From NCBI RefSeq assembly GCF_016711335.1, contig NZ_JADJTF010000001.1, positions 1,116,001 through 1,180,000 of the forward strand: DNA of 64,000 nt. Direction: 5' to 3'. This document shows, one piece after another, positions 8,836-15,692 of this stretch; position 1 is the first letter of the stretch, and every line of letters begins with the position of its first letter. Position numbers and translations under genes: made by a program. Origin of the DNA: Thiofilum sp. GTDB lineage: Bacteria; Pseudomonadota; Gammaproteobacteria; Thiotrichales; Thiotrichaceae. The notes beneath the pieces were generated by a model. It worked only from the letters and a program-made list of their open reading frames with translations, was not told the DNA's origin and searched no databases.

Positions 8836-9918
8836 TCAGAGCCGTCCGCTTTTCAGTTTTTCCCAATAAAGCCTGTAAAGTTTGGTGGCCTCGTCTACGT
8901 CTTTTTGAAACTCAGCTTGTTTTACTACGGTAGCGGGAGGAAAAATGATGGGGTTATCTAATAAGTATTTATCGATCAGGGCACGCGCACTTAAGTTAGC
9001 TGAGGCATAGCCTAATTCTTTGACACATAAAGCGGCTACCTCAGGGCGTAGCATATAATCGATAAAGCGATGAGCATTTAATTTGTTCTTGGTTTTGGCG
9101 GGAATAGCAAAACTATCCACCCACAGATCAGTACCTTCTTGGGGGTAAATATAGTGGATTTTATTATTACGTTGTTGAGCTTGGAAGGCATCCCCATTCC
9201 AGAGGACACCAATATTAATTTCACCCGATAAAAACGCCTGCTCAGGTTGATTCGCTTCAATGCGTTTGACATTGGGCATTAAAGCGCTCAGGCGATCATA
9301 GGCTTGCTTGATAATATCGGGGTCGGTGGTATTGGTAGATTGCCCATTGGCTTTGAGGGCGATTTGAAATACTCCACGCATATCATCGGTGAGGAGTAGT
9401 TGACCACGCCATTGTTTTTGCCATAAATCTGCCCAGCGTTGAATAGGCTGAGTAATTTTTTCAGTATTAACCGCAATCCCTGTACTACCCCAAAGATAGG
9501 GGACGCTATAAGTATTGGAAGGATCAAAGGTTTGATCCATTAAAGAAGGGTCAATATGCTTAAGGTTAGGCAGGAGACGATGATCTAGCGGTTGTAATAG
9601 CCCCTCTTTTTGCATACGGGCTATCAAGACAGAGGAGGGCACGATAACGTCGTAACCTCTCCCCTTCAGTAGCTTCAGGCGCGTATACATAATCTCGCTG
9701 CTGCTGTAGTTAGAGTATTCAACCTGAATACCCGTCTCTTTAGTAAAAGCAGCTAGCACACTAGCAGGTATGTAATTAGTCCAGTTATAAACAATAACCT
9801 TTTCTTCAGGAAATGCGGGGTTAGTTTCTGCTGCAACCTTAATACTGACACTCAGTACTAATACTAGGCTAACACACCAATACAACCACACTTTCATCAA
9901 AATCTGACTAAAACGCAC
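8836..9918 (-). CDS. PotD/PotF-like polyamine-type substrate-binding protein
   Basis: A periplasmic solute-binding protein of the spermidine/putrescine class. After a signal peptide (cleavage near AAAE, about residue 32) the mature part begins with VIVYNWTNYIP, the diagnostic start of PotD/PotF proteins, and includes ETGIQVEYSNYSSSE, GYDVIVPSS and PYLWGSTGIAVN. Length (360) fits the family. The GTG at 9918 overlaps the TAG stop of the upstream DUF697 gene by one base; an internal ATG at 9897 would give a cleaner signal peptide and may be the true start. No permease or ATPase genes are adjacent, so it is an orphan binding protein here. Confidence 0.82.
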   Translation of the reverse strand: MRFSQILMKVWLYWCVSLVLVLSVSIKVAAETNPAFPEEKVIVYNWTNYIPASVLAAFTKETGIQVEYSNYSSSEIMYTRLKLLKGRGYDVIVPSSVLIARMQKEGLLQPLDHRLLPNLKHIDPSLMDQTFDPSNTYSVPYLWGSTGIAVNTEKITQPIQRWADLWQKQWRGQLLLTDDMRGVFQIALKANGQSTNTTDPDIIKQAYDRLSALMPNVKRIEANQPEQAFLSGEINIGVLWNGDAFQAQQRNNKIHYIYPQEGTDLWVDSFAIPAKTKNKLNAHRFIDYMLRPEVAALCVKELGYASANLSARALIDKYLLDNPIIFPPATVVKQAEFQKDVDEATKLYRLYWEKLKSGRL

Positions 9919-10616
9919 TAGCTAGCATTACTACTATTAGCCACACCCTCAGCTTTTTCAGTCGAGTTAGAACTGCTGCTGGCTTTCACTTCTTCTTTGA
10001 GGCGTTTGACAAAGGCTTTGCCTTCTTGGAATTTTTCCTCGAAAAACACTTTGGCTTGTTTAGGTTCAAAGCTATCGATAGTACCACCCGCCTCAAAATG
10101 TTTAATAAAGGTTTGTCCAATGGCGTAAGTAGTAGCTCCAGCCGCCACCCCTAAGCTAGCACTCCCTACTAAGCTACCAATCCCCGGAATGAGTTTAGTG
10201 AAACTACTCAAGCCCATAATACTAGCAACCGGTAAAGACCCTCCTATGAGCGCTGTAATTAGTGCTTTCATATTGCGATCTTTAAAAGGCTGCTGATAGT
10301 GCGCACTGAGACTATGTAACATACTCACTTGCGTAGTAGTTAGTGCTGTGAGATCAAACAAGGGAATCGGTACTAACCCTAAGGTGATGCTAGCAATAAT
10401 ATGATTTTTAACAATATTATTTGCCCCTGCCCGTTGTAAGCTATGTTGATAGGCATCCAGCTTTTGCTCACACACTGAGTCGGTAGGTGTCATTATTTCA
10501 GGTGTTATCATTGCTTCAGTCGGGGCAGGACTAGAGACTTGAGGTGTTGCATCGACAGTGGTGTCGCTTTGAGAATCGGTTTGCTCTACATGGGAAATTA
10601 AGTCGGATGCCGACAT
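9918..10616 (-). CDS. DUF697-type membrane protein
   Basis: A 232-residue protein of unknown function. Residues 1-70 are low-complexity, Thr/Ser/Pro-rich. From about residue 68 the sequence IVKNHIIASITLGLVPIPLF and the later SFTKLIPGIGS and FIKHFEAGG segments match the DUF697 membrane domain, which has two hydrophobic hairpins. A clear paralogue lies at 61589-62158, on the other side of the NRPS island, with the same conserved blocks. The gene is coupled to the potD-like gene downstream (one-base overlap). The C-terminus is Lys/Ser-rich and hydrophilic. Confidence 0.7.
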   Translation of the reverse strand: MSASDLISHVEQTDSQSDTTVDATPQVSSPAPTEAMITPEIMTPTDSVCEQKLDAYQHSLQRAGANNIVKNHIIASITLGLVPIPLFDLTALTTTQVSMLHSLSAHYQQPFKDRNMKALITALIGGSLPVASIMGLSSFTKLIPGIGSLVGSASLGVAAGATTYAIGQTFIKHFEAGGTIDSFEPKQAKVFFEEKFQEGKAFVKRLKEEVKASSSSNSTEKAEGVANSSNAS

Positions 10617-10763
10617 ATTAATTCATCCTTGCCATTTAATAATGGAGTTGAGGCTTATTAAGTAATGTGTAAAAACTACACTCCAACTAGGCTGCTTTCA
10701 ATGTAAAAGCTTTGCTTCTTAACAAAATTTAACACTTACCCGACTATTGGTCAGTAGATTAAC

Positions 10764-10793
10764 TTGACTCAATTTTACACAAGATCCAATAAT
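10764..10793 (+). promoter_or_regulatory. Putative sigma70-type promoter for the 75-aa gene
   Basis: TTGACT (10764-10769) and AATAAT (10788-10793) are separated by 18 bases and lie about 35 bases before the start codon at 10829. Predicted by eye from consensus match only. Confidence 0.45.
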
Positions 10794-10828
10794 GGCTTGG
10801 TCTAAGCAAACGCATTAAGGAGTAACGT

Positions 10829-11056
10829 ATGTCGAGTGAAATGTTCATTTCTACCGCACCTCAAGGTTCTTTAGCAGCCGTAGGTACAGCTACCAAAGCT
10901 TTTGTGATGGCTCACCCTATTGCTTTGTCAGTGGTGGGTGGAGCAGCATTAGGAGTAGGCGCTTACTATATGCTCGGTAAGATGATGGGTAAAAAGAAAA
11001 AAGTTGCTAAAGCCGAACCTGTCAGTACTACGACAGAAGTTCCAGCGGCGGCTTAA
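10829..11056 (+). CDS. Small glycine-rich single-pass membrane protein
   Basis: A 75-residue protein I cannot assign to a family. It has one hydrophobic, glycine/alanine-rich helix (roughly residues 28-50, containing SVVGGAALGVGAYYMLG, a glycine-zipper-like pattern), a basic stretch KKKKVAK, and an Ala/Thr/Pro tail. A good Shine-Dalgarno (AAGGAGT, 10816-10822) precedes the ATG, and a strong hairpin follows the stop, so it is very likely a real, separately transcribed gene. It lies next to a DUF697 gene transcribed the other way. Topology suggests an inner-membrane protein with a cytoplasmic basic tail; the function is unknown. Confidence 0.7.
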   Translation: MSSEMFISTAPQGSLAAVGTATKAFVMAHPIALSVVGGAALGVGAYYMLGKMMGKKKKVAKAEPVSTTTEVPAAA

Positions 11057-11065
11057 TTAGCAATT

Positions 11066-11092
11066 TATCCGCCTAAAATGTTTAGGCGGATA
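11066..11092. terminator. Bidirectional terminator-like hairpin
   Basis: A perfect 12-bp stem (TATCCGCCTAAA / TTTAGGCGGATA) with a 3-base loop sits between two convergent genes. The stop codon of the phosphopantetheinyl transferase gene (11082-11084) lies inside the right arm. Confidence 0.75.
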
Positions 11093-11816
11093 GCGTCATA
11101 GGTTTTTGATCAGCCTCATAAATAACGACTTGATAGTCGGTCCTTTGATTTCCATTGGCTTCATTCTGCTTCCATGCTAGCCCTAAGCAATAGTCTTTCA
11201 CTAAATAAGACCTTAAACAGAGCTTTTGCTTGCTAGTAAATAAGCTAGGTGTGTCTTGCATAACCCATTGTTCTTGTTGATCTTGTACTAGCGTAAAAGA
11301 CTGAGGTGGCAAGGAAAATCCTGTACCCCATGCCTTTAAGCACGCTTCTTTTAAAGTCCAATAGGTAAAAAAGCGTTGTTGCTGTTGCAATGGATCGGAA
11401 AGGGCTAATACCGCTTCCGCTTCACAGGGAGCAAAGGTATAACGCGCCACAGCAGCCAAATCTTCCATAGGTTGAATGCGCTCAATATCAATACCAACCG
11501 TTATATTATGAGCTACTACGCAAGCGACTAAGCCCTCAGTATGCGACAAATTAAACTGTATAGACTCATAGTGGGGATTGGTAATACAGGGTTTACCGTA
11601 GGGATTAGTACTAAAGCACCATGCTTGCGGCCGGAGAGGCGCGTACAGACTGAGTACTTGTCTTAAAAAAGCATGAGCTGCTTGATACAGAGTACGCGGT
11701 GCTGCTAACCGAAATTGCGCTGCACGCTCTCGCTCAGTCCTAGATAAGCATTCACTATCTAAAGTGTGCCATTGATCTGCGTAGATCAGATGTACATCAA
11801 GCGCATGAGTCTGCAA
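11082..11816 (-). CDS. Sfp-type 4'-phosphopantetheinyl transferase
   Basis: This enzyme transfers the phosphopantetheine arm of CoA onto the conserved serine of carrier-protein domains, which NRPS enzymes need to work. The 244-residue length and pseudo-dimer layout fit the Sfp class. Visible motifs are the CoA-binding FNLSHTEGL (88-96), the Mg2+-binding GIDIE (108-112) and the WTLKEACLKA signature (153-162). It sits at the left edge of the NRPS island, so it probably serves the seven carrier domains encoded by the NRPS genes at 13.9-39.5 and 43.3-50.9 kb. It is transcribed away from them, so it is not in the same operon. Confidence 0.92.
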   Translation of the reverse strand: MQTHALDVHLIYADQWHTLDSECLSRTERERAAQFRLAAPRTLYQAAHAFLRQVLSLYAPLRPQAWCFSTNPYGKPCITNPHYESIQFNLSHTEGLVACVVAHNITVGIDIERIQPMEDLAAVARYTFAPCEAEAVLALSDPLQQQQRFFTYWTLKEACLKAWGTGFSLPPQSFTLVQDQQEQWVMQDTPSLFTSKQKLCLRSYLVKDYCLGLAWKQNEANGNQRTDYQVVIYEADQKPMTLSA

Positions 11817-12337
11817 GCCTTAGTCCTTTCCTTATCCTCTTAAAGTCCTATTAGTAAATAGCAAAATAGCGTTTTTGCCTACTATGCTTACTCGCCTCTC
11901 TGAGTTAAGCAAACGCTAGATACTCTTTTAATGCGATGCACAAAATAACCACAACATTTCTTAACATTGTCCTTGTCGACAACTTTTACAACGCTGCTGT
12001 AGATTAATCTTGCTTTTTATTTTCTTCAGTTCTACCCCAATCAAAAATAGTGACCTGTGAGGTATACGCAAATATGAGTTTACTAGCAGCAGAAAACGGC
12101 ATTGTTGGGCAACTTTGGCATAACGATGATCAAGGACGTGTGGTATGTCGCTTATCACCCAGACAATGTGTCATGAAAAAGGGGCAAAACGGCATGAGTT
12201 CATCATAGAAACCGGACGCTGCCAAGAAGCACAGAATTAAAAATCTTTACAAATCAGCTTTCTATATTGCATAAGAGGCTGCCGTGTTTTTACTCTCGCA
12301 TTTTAAAGCTAGTTAGGGTTAAAAAGGGCTATGTTTA
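11817..12337. other. Intergenic region with gene remnant
   Basis: A 521-base stretch without an intact gene. It contains the promoter side of the phosphopantetheinyl transferase gene, a CAACATTTCTTAACATT 17-mer (11952-11968) that recurs at 62325-62341, and a radical-SAM gene remnant (12074-12240, listed separately). The promoter of the serine hydrolase gene must lie near its right end. Confidence 0.4.
12074..12240 (+). pseudogene. Remnant of an AmmeMemoRadiSam-type radical SAM enzyme (N-terminus)
   Basis: The frame from ATG 12074 encodes 44 residues ending at TAG 12208 and contains QLWHNDDQGRVVCRLSPRQC and VMKKGQNGM. From memory, AmrS-type radical SAM proteins start with a WHxxxDGRVxCxLCPRxCxxxxGQxGxCFVR region, which this resembles closely. 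Here the second cysteine is Ser, and after GQNGM the frame shifts by one base into FIIETGRCQEAQN before a stop at 12238-12240. The catalytic domain is absent. I infer a decayed fragment left by deletion. The match rests on a short stretch, so a spurious similarity is possible. Confidence 0.45.
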
Positions 12338-13639
12338 ATGAAAAAATCTTTTTTATTCACTCTGCTAAGTGCCAGTGTGTTATTGGCTAATAGTGCCTAT
12401 GCTAAGATCAATCAGTGTGATCTAGCTTTAGAGCCCTTGTGCAATAAGATTGATAGTATTATTCAGCCTAGTGAATTAGTAGGGTCTTCTATTGCCATCA
12501 TGGATGGAGAGGGAAAGCTCAGCTATGCCACTTTTAATACCACACCAGAGGGTGAAAAGATCACCTTTGATATGAAATTTGAAATCGGTAGTATTACTAA
12601 AACCTTTACTGCCGCGCGTATTTTGCAGCTAATTGACGAAGGTAAACTCACTTTCGATACCGCTGTGTCTGAAGTCCTTCCGTCGAGTGAAGTCACCTTC
12701 TCGCAAAAATTACCCGGTAGTTTAACCATTGGTAGTTTACTGCGCATGGATGATGGTCTGTATGACTATGCTGCTTCTTATCGGATCATGAGTAGAGACT
12801 TGTCTGCCTTCTGGCCCATGCGCTATATGACCAGTGGGGGCTATATTCCTAATGATAAAGAACCGAAGTTTGGGCAATTGTGCTACGGCTCCACAGGTAC
12901 TTTATTACTTGGTTTAGTCATTGATAAGCTCAATGGGGGTAATGGTTTGGGTAAGGAGCCATTAGTGAACTCATTGCGTGAAGGTTTATTTAAACCTGCT
13001 GGCTTAGAGAATACAGCGATGGGGGGCTATGAAAAGGTCTTTCCTATTAGCAGTTGTACTAATACCAACTATTTCGATACGGTAAAAAATACTCCTCCTA
13101 AGCGTTGCCCTAATTCAGAATCTTATCTATTTACCGGTAGCGGTACTTCAGCGCGTGACTCTAAAACCTCGTATTTATCGTATGCAGGACCTGCTGGTGG
13201 GATGATTTCGACCTCTGGCGATATAGCACGTTGGTTCAATTGGTTATTCACTCAAGGTCCTGGCCCGAAAATGGCGGAGCAAACCAAACTTATTGGTGAG
13301 CGTTTAACCGATAAAGACCCGATGATTACATGGTCTAAGTGTAATCAAGACCCTTGGCCTTATCCTGATCCGAAACTCAAAAAGTTGGAATATGGCTTAA
13401 TACTAGAAGTCAGCACGCTTCAATATGGCGATAAAACGGTAAAAGTGTATAGCTATACCGGTGGCTCAATGAGTTTTAGTAGCTATGTTTTATACATACC
13501 TGAGCTAAAGATGAGTGCCTCTATCTTATTCAATAACTTGAATAATCCCACCGAGAAGTTCCCTCATGCCACCATTGTGCAGATTACTTCCATTGCGGAC
13601 TTAATCATTGAGCATACAGTGGCAGGCGGCAAAAAGTAA
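12338..13639 (+). CDS. Periplasmic serine hydrolase, beta-lactamase/S12 peptidase family
   Basis: A 433-residue exported protein with a signal peptide (residues 1-22, ending AYA). The class C beta-lactamase/S12 catalytic pair is seen as SITK (S85, K88). The usual Tyr-x-Asn motif appears as Y183-G-S, and the third box as YTGGS instead of KTG/HTG, so it is probably a hydrolase or peptidase and not a true beta-lactamase. Six or more cysteines suggest disulfides in the periplasm. It lies directly before NRPS1 on the same strand. ClbP, XcnG and ZmaM, which remove acyl-D-Asn prodrug groups, are S12 enzymes, but they carry C-terminal membrane helices that this protein lacks. A role in product maturation or self-protection is therefore possible but unproven. 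Confidence 0.8.
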   Translation: MKKSFLFTLLSASVLLANSAYAKINQCDLALEPLCNKIDSIIQPSELVGSSIAIMDGEGKLSYATFNTTPEGEKITFDMKFEIGSITKTFTAARILQLIDEGKLTFDTAVSEVLPSSEVTFSQKLPGSLTIGSLLRMDDGLYDYAASYRIMSRDLSAFWPMRYMTSGGYIPNDKEPKFGQLCYGSTGTLLLGLVIDKLNGGNGLGKEPLVNSLREGLFKPAGLENTAMGGYEKVFPISSCTNTNYFDTVKNTPPKRCPNSESYLFTGSGTSARDSKTSYLSYAGPAGGMISTSGDIARWFNWLFTQGPGPKMAEQTKLIGERLTDKDPMITWSKCNQDPWPYPDPKLKKLEYGLILEVSTLQYGDKTVKVYSYTGGSMSFSSYVLYIPELKMSASILFNNLNNPTEKFPHATIVQITSIADLIIEHTVAGGKK

Positions 13640-13745
13640 CACCAACCGTGGAGAGTTAATGATGCAAAGCTTCAGTACAATGCCTTGTTGCCCAACCATT
13701 AAGGCAAGAGTACCCCAACTAGAACAGTTTACTGCAAATTAGACG

Positions 13746-13779
13746 CTAGGTAGTTAATTAAGAGGGAGTGACTACCTAG
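13746..13779 (+). terminator. Hairpin between serine hydrolase and NRPS1
   Basis: CTAGGTAGT and ACTACCTAG form a perfect 9-bp stem with a 16-base loop; a short T-run (ATTTTT) follows 11 bases later. It may end the serine hydrolase transcript or act as a leader element for NRPS1, whose start has no clear Shine-Dalgarno. Confidence 0.45.
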
Positions 13780-13865
13780 TCTCTAATAGCATTTTTCCGT
13801 GTTAAGAGCAGACCCTTCCAAACGTTTGTTCCTGTAAAACTTCATAAAGACCCTATGACGCTTTG

Positions 13866-14447
13866 ATGAAAAAAAACGATCTGCAAGATATTTATCCGCT
13901 CGCTCCTTTGCAAGAAGGATTGCTGTTTCATTATTTGAGTGATGAGCAAAGTAATGCTTATTTTGAACAGATCACCTTTCGTCTTCAGGGTGAGGTAGAC
14001 CTGTGCTTATTTGAAGCCAGTTGGAACCTACTGCTACAACGTCATGACATTTTGCGCACCGTATTTAGTCATGAAAAAACCAATCGTCCACTACAAGTTG
14101 TTCTACGTCAGCGGCAAATCGAGCTGCGTTACCATGATTTATCTTATTTACCCTCGGTTGAACAACAACAGCAACTCCAACACTATCAGCAACAAGATCG
14201 CCACCAACCTTTTAATCTGACTAAAGATGTGCTAATGCGCTTTTACGCGCTGCAACGAGCAACCGATGACTATTGGATGATTTGGAGTCATCCGCATATC
14301 TTGCTTGATGGCTGGTCGGTGGGGATTTTATATCGTGAATTTATTCAGACCTATCAAGCCTTCAAACAAGGCTTAAAGCCTAGTTTTGCGAATGCTGTAC
14401 CCTATGTGCGTTATATTCAATGGCTCTGTACACGACAATTCGCTTAA
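13866..14447 (+). pseudogene. NRPS1, 5' fragment: N-terminal half of a condensation domain, cut by an IS element
   Basis: This is the start of the first NRPS gene of the 13.9-39.5 kb block. It encodes a DCL-type condensation domain (NDLQDIYPLAPLQEGLLFHY) that normally joins the upstream D-aminoacyl chain to the next residue. The short N-terminus (MKKNDLQDIYPL) looks like an acceptor docking (COM-type) segment. The catalytic motif HHxxxDG reads PHILLDG: the second, catalytic His is kept but the first is Pro. The reading frame is broken after IQW at 14423 by the IS element; the residues CTRQFA and the stop come from IS sequence. Removing the IS and one 9-bp repeat restores a continuous frame of about 3312 codons with the 15672-25082 part. 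ATG 13866 is preferred over TTG 13863. Confidence 0.88.
14415..14423 (+). repeat. Target-site duplication, left copy (IS copy 1)
   Basis: ATTCAATGG lies directly before the left IS end and is repeated at 15693-15701 directly after the right end. It is part of NRPS1 coding sequence. Confidence 0.95.
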
Positions 14448-15692
14448 CTCATTGAATCTTTTTCAAAAGAAAATCGCCTGAGTTTCATCCGTCCATCCTC
14501 GATCGCCATGAATTGTGGTGGACAAAGGAACAGAAGCAGCAGCCTAAGCCTATCCACTTTTTCCCGTACCCTTCCATTCAATAAATCGGTCAAGTAGTCC
14601 AAGCCGTAACGGAAGACACTTTGCTCTTTGCGTCCATGTTTTTCGTCTTCAAAGGCTTGACGGCTTTTTCCTTCCATTCGCCGACTTTGTGCGCCCAACA
14701 GAAGCCAATGGCAAGCAACGCCATCATCTTTTTGATGCGAGGGGTTTGGTGAAGTGAGTGGCTTCCATGTGAAAACCACGCCCTTTCAAGCATTGGAACA
14801 GGTTTTCAATTTCCCAACGTAGCCGATAAGTGCCAATGGGATCAGCCGTGTAGTGGTTGCTGGCGATAATCAACAACTCACCACTGGGCAGCTTTGAGCC
14901 ACTGAGCCAAACCCATTCCCCGCTAACGTCGCGACGGTGACGGAGAACGCGCCGTTTACCCGGCTTGAGGTTGGCAAACAGCGAGCGGACATGCGCCTCT
15001 TTTTTGTGTTTGTCGGTCATCAACTGATTACCCTTGATACGAATCAAGTAGGGAATCTCTTTGGAAGACAACCACTTCCACCATTGACCACCAATAAACT
15101 CACGGTCAGCCAACACACCCAAGATGTTGTTGCGCCCGAATTGGCTGATAAATCGTTGCAGCAGGGCAATACGTTCACGTTGGTTAGAATTACCGCGTTT
15201 GTTCAACACCATCCAGTAAACGGGGATAGCCGCACCTTGGTAAACAACCGCCAAAGTCAGGAGATTGAGGTTGGATTTGCCCCATTTCCAGTTGGTTCTG
15301 TCGAGTGTGAGGTAGTATTGTTGACCACTAAAGGCGAACATTCCCATAAGAAAATGGGCAATGTCATTGTAATTAAAGAACACTTGGCTAAAAAAGCGTT
15401 GCATCCGTCGATAGCGGGAACCAATGTCGGTGTCAGAATCTATGTGTACCGCCAACAACGCCAAATTCATTTGTCGCGCACTCAGCAAGGCCTGCAGCAT
15501 TCCCACAAAACAATCCAAACGGGGCTTGCCCCAACTCAAGTGGGCTTTTAAACTGTCACGTAGTCCATCGCTCAGATCCATTTTGCTCTCCTGTGTGGTA
15601 ACTAGAGAGTAAAACATAGGAGCGGTGGACTTTCACCATCTCCATGACAAACATGCTAAATCAATAAGTTAGTGGTTTTGTCGTGTACAGAG
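14424..15692 (-). mobile_element. IS4-family insertion sequence, copy 1 (1269 bp)
   Basis: The element is bounded by perfect 15-bp terminal inverted repeats CTCTGTACACGACAA, with imperfect similarity continuing inward, and by a 9-bp target duplication (ATTCAATGG). It carries one transposase gene on the minus strand. A nearly identical copy (1271 bp) lies at 59205-60475. The insertion splits the first condensation domain of NRPS1. Intact duplications around both copies mean recent transposition with no later rearrangement at either site. The IS4 assignment rests on the transposase motifs and the 9-bp duplication; I do not assign a subgroup or name. Confidence 0.95.
14444..15617 (-). pseudogene. 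IS4-family transposase, copy 1 (frameshifted)
   Basis: A DDE transposase read in pieces. The first frame (15617 to 14724) holds the first Asp in LTLDRTNWKWG, the second in LADREFIG, and the Glu in the IS4 signature Y-x2-R-x3-E-x6-K (YRLRWEIENLFQCLK). It stops at TGA just after HFTKPLASKR. The conserved C-terminus continues in the -1 frame (PRIKKMMALLAIGFCWAHK). A second break, a five-T run at about 14639-14643 where copy 2 has six, cuts this C-terminal part again. The first break is shared by both copies and might be programmed frameshifting; the second is private and should be inactivating or a sequencing error. Confidence 0.85.

Noticed and set aside
11961..12158. 65-codon minus-strand frame upstream of the serine hydrolase
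   Set aside because: It has no ribosome site or family features, and it is antisense to the radical-SAM remnant, which explains the open frame better.
12338..13639. Calling the serine hydrolase a true AmpC-type beta-lactamase
   Set aside because: The Tyr-x-Asn and KTG boxes are changed, so resistance activity is not supported.
14937..15551. Long plus-strand open frame of 204 codons inside IS copy 1 (and its 221-codon twin at 59719-60384)
   Set aside because: It is antisense to the transposase, whose DDE motifs are clear on the minus strand. The composition is low-quality and no family features are seen.
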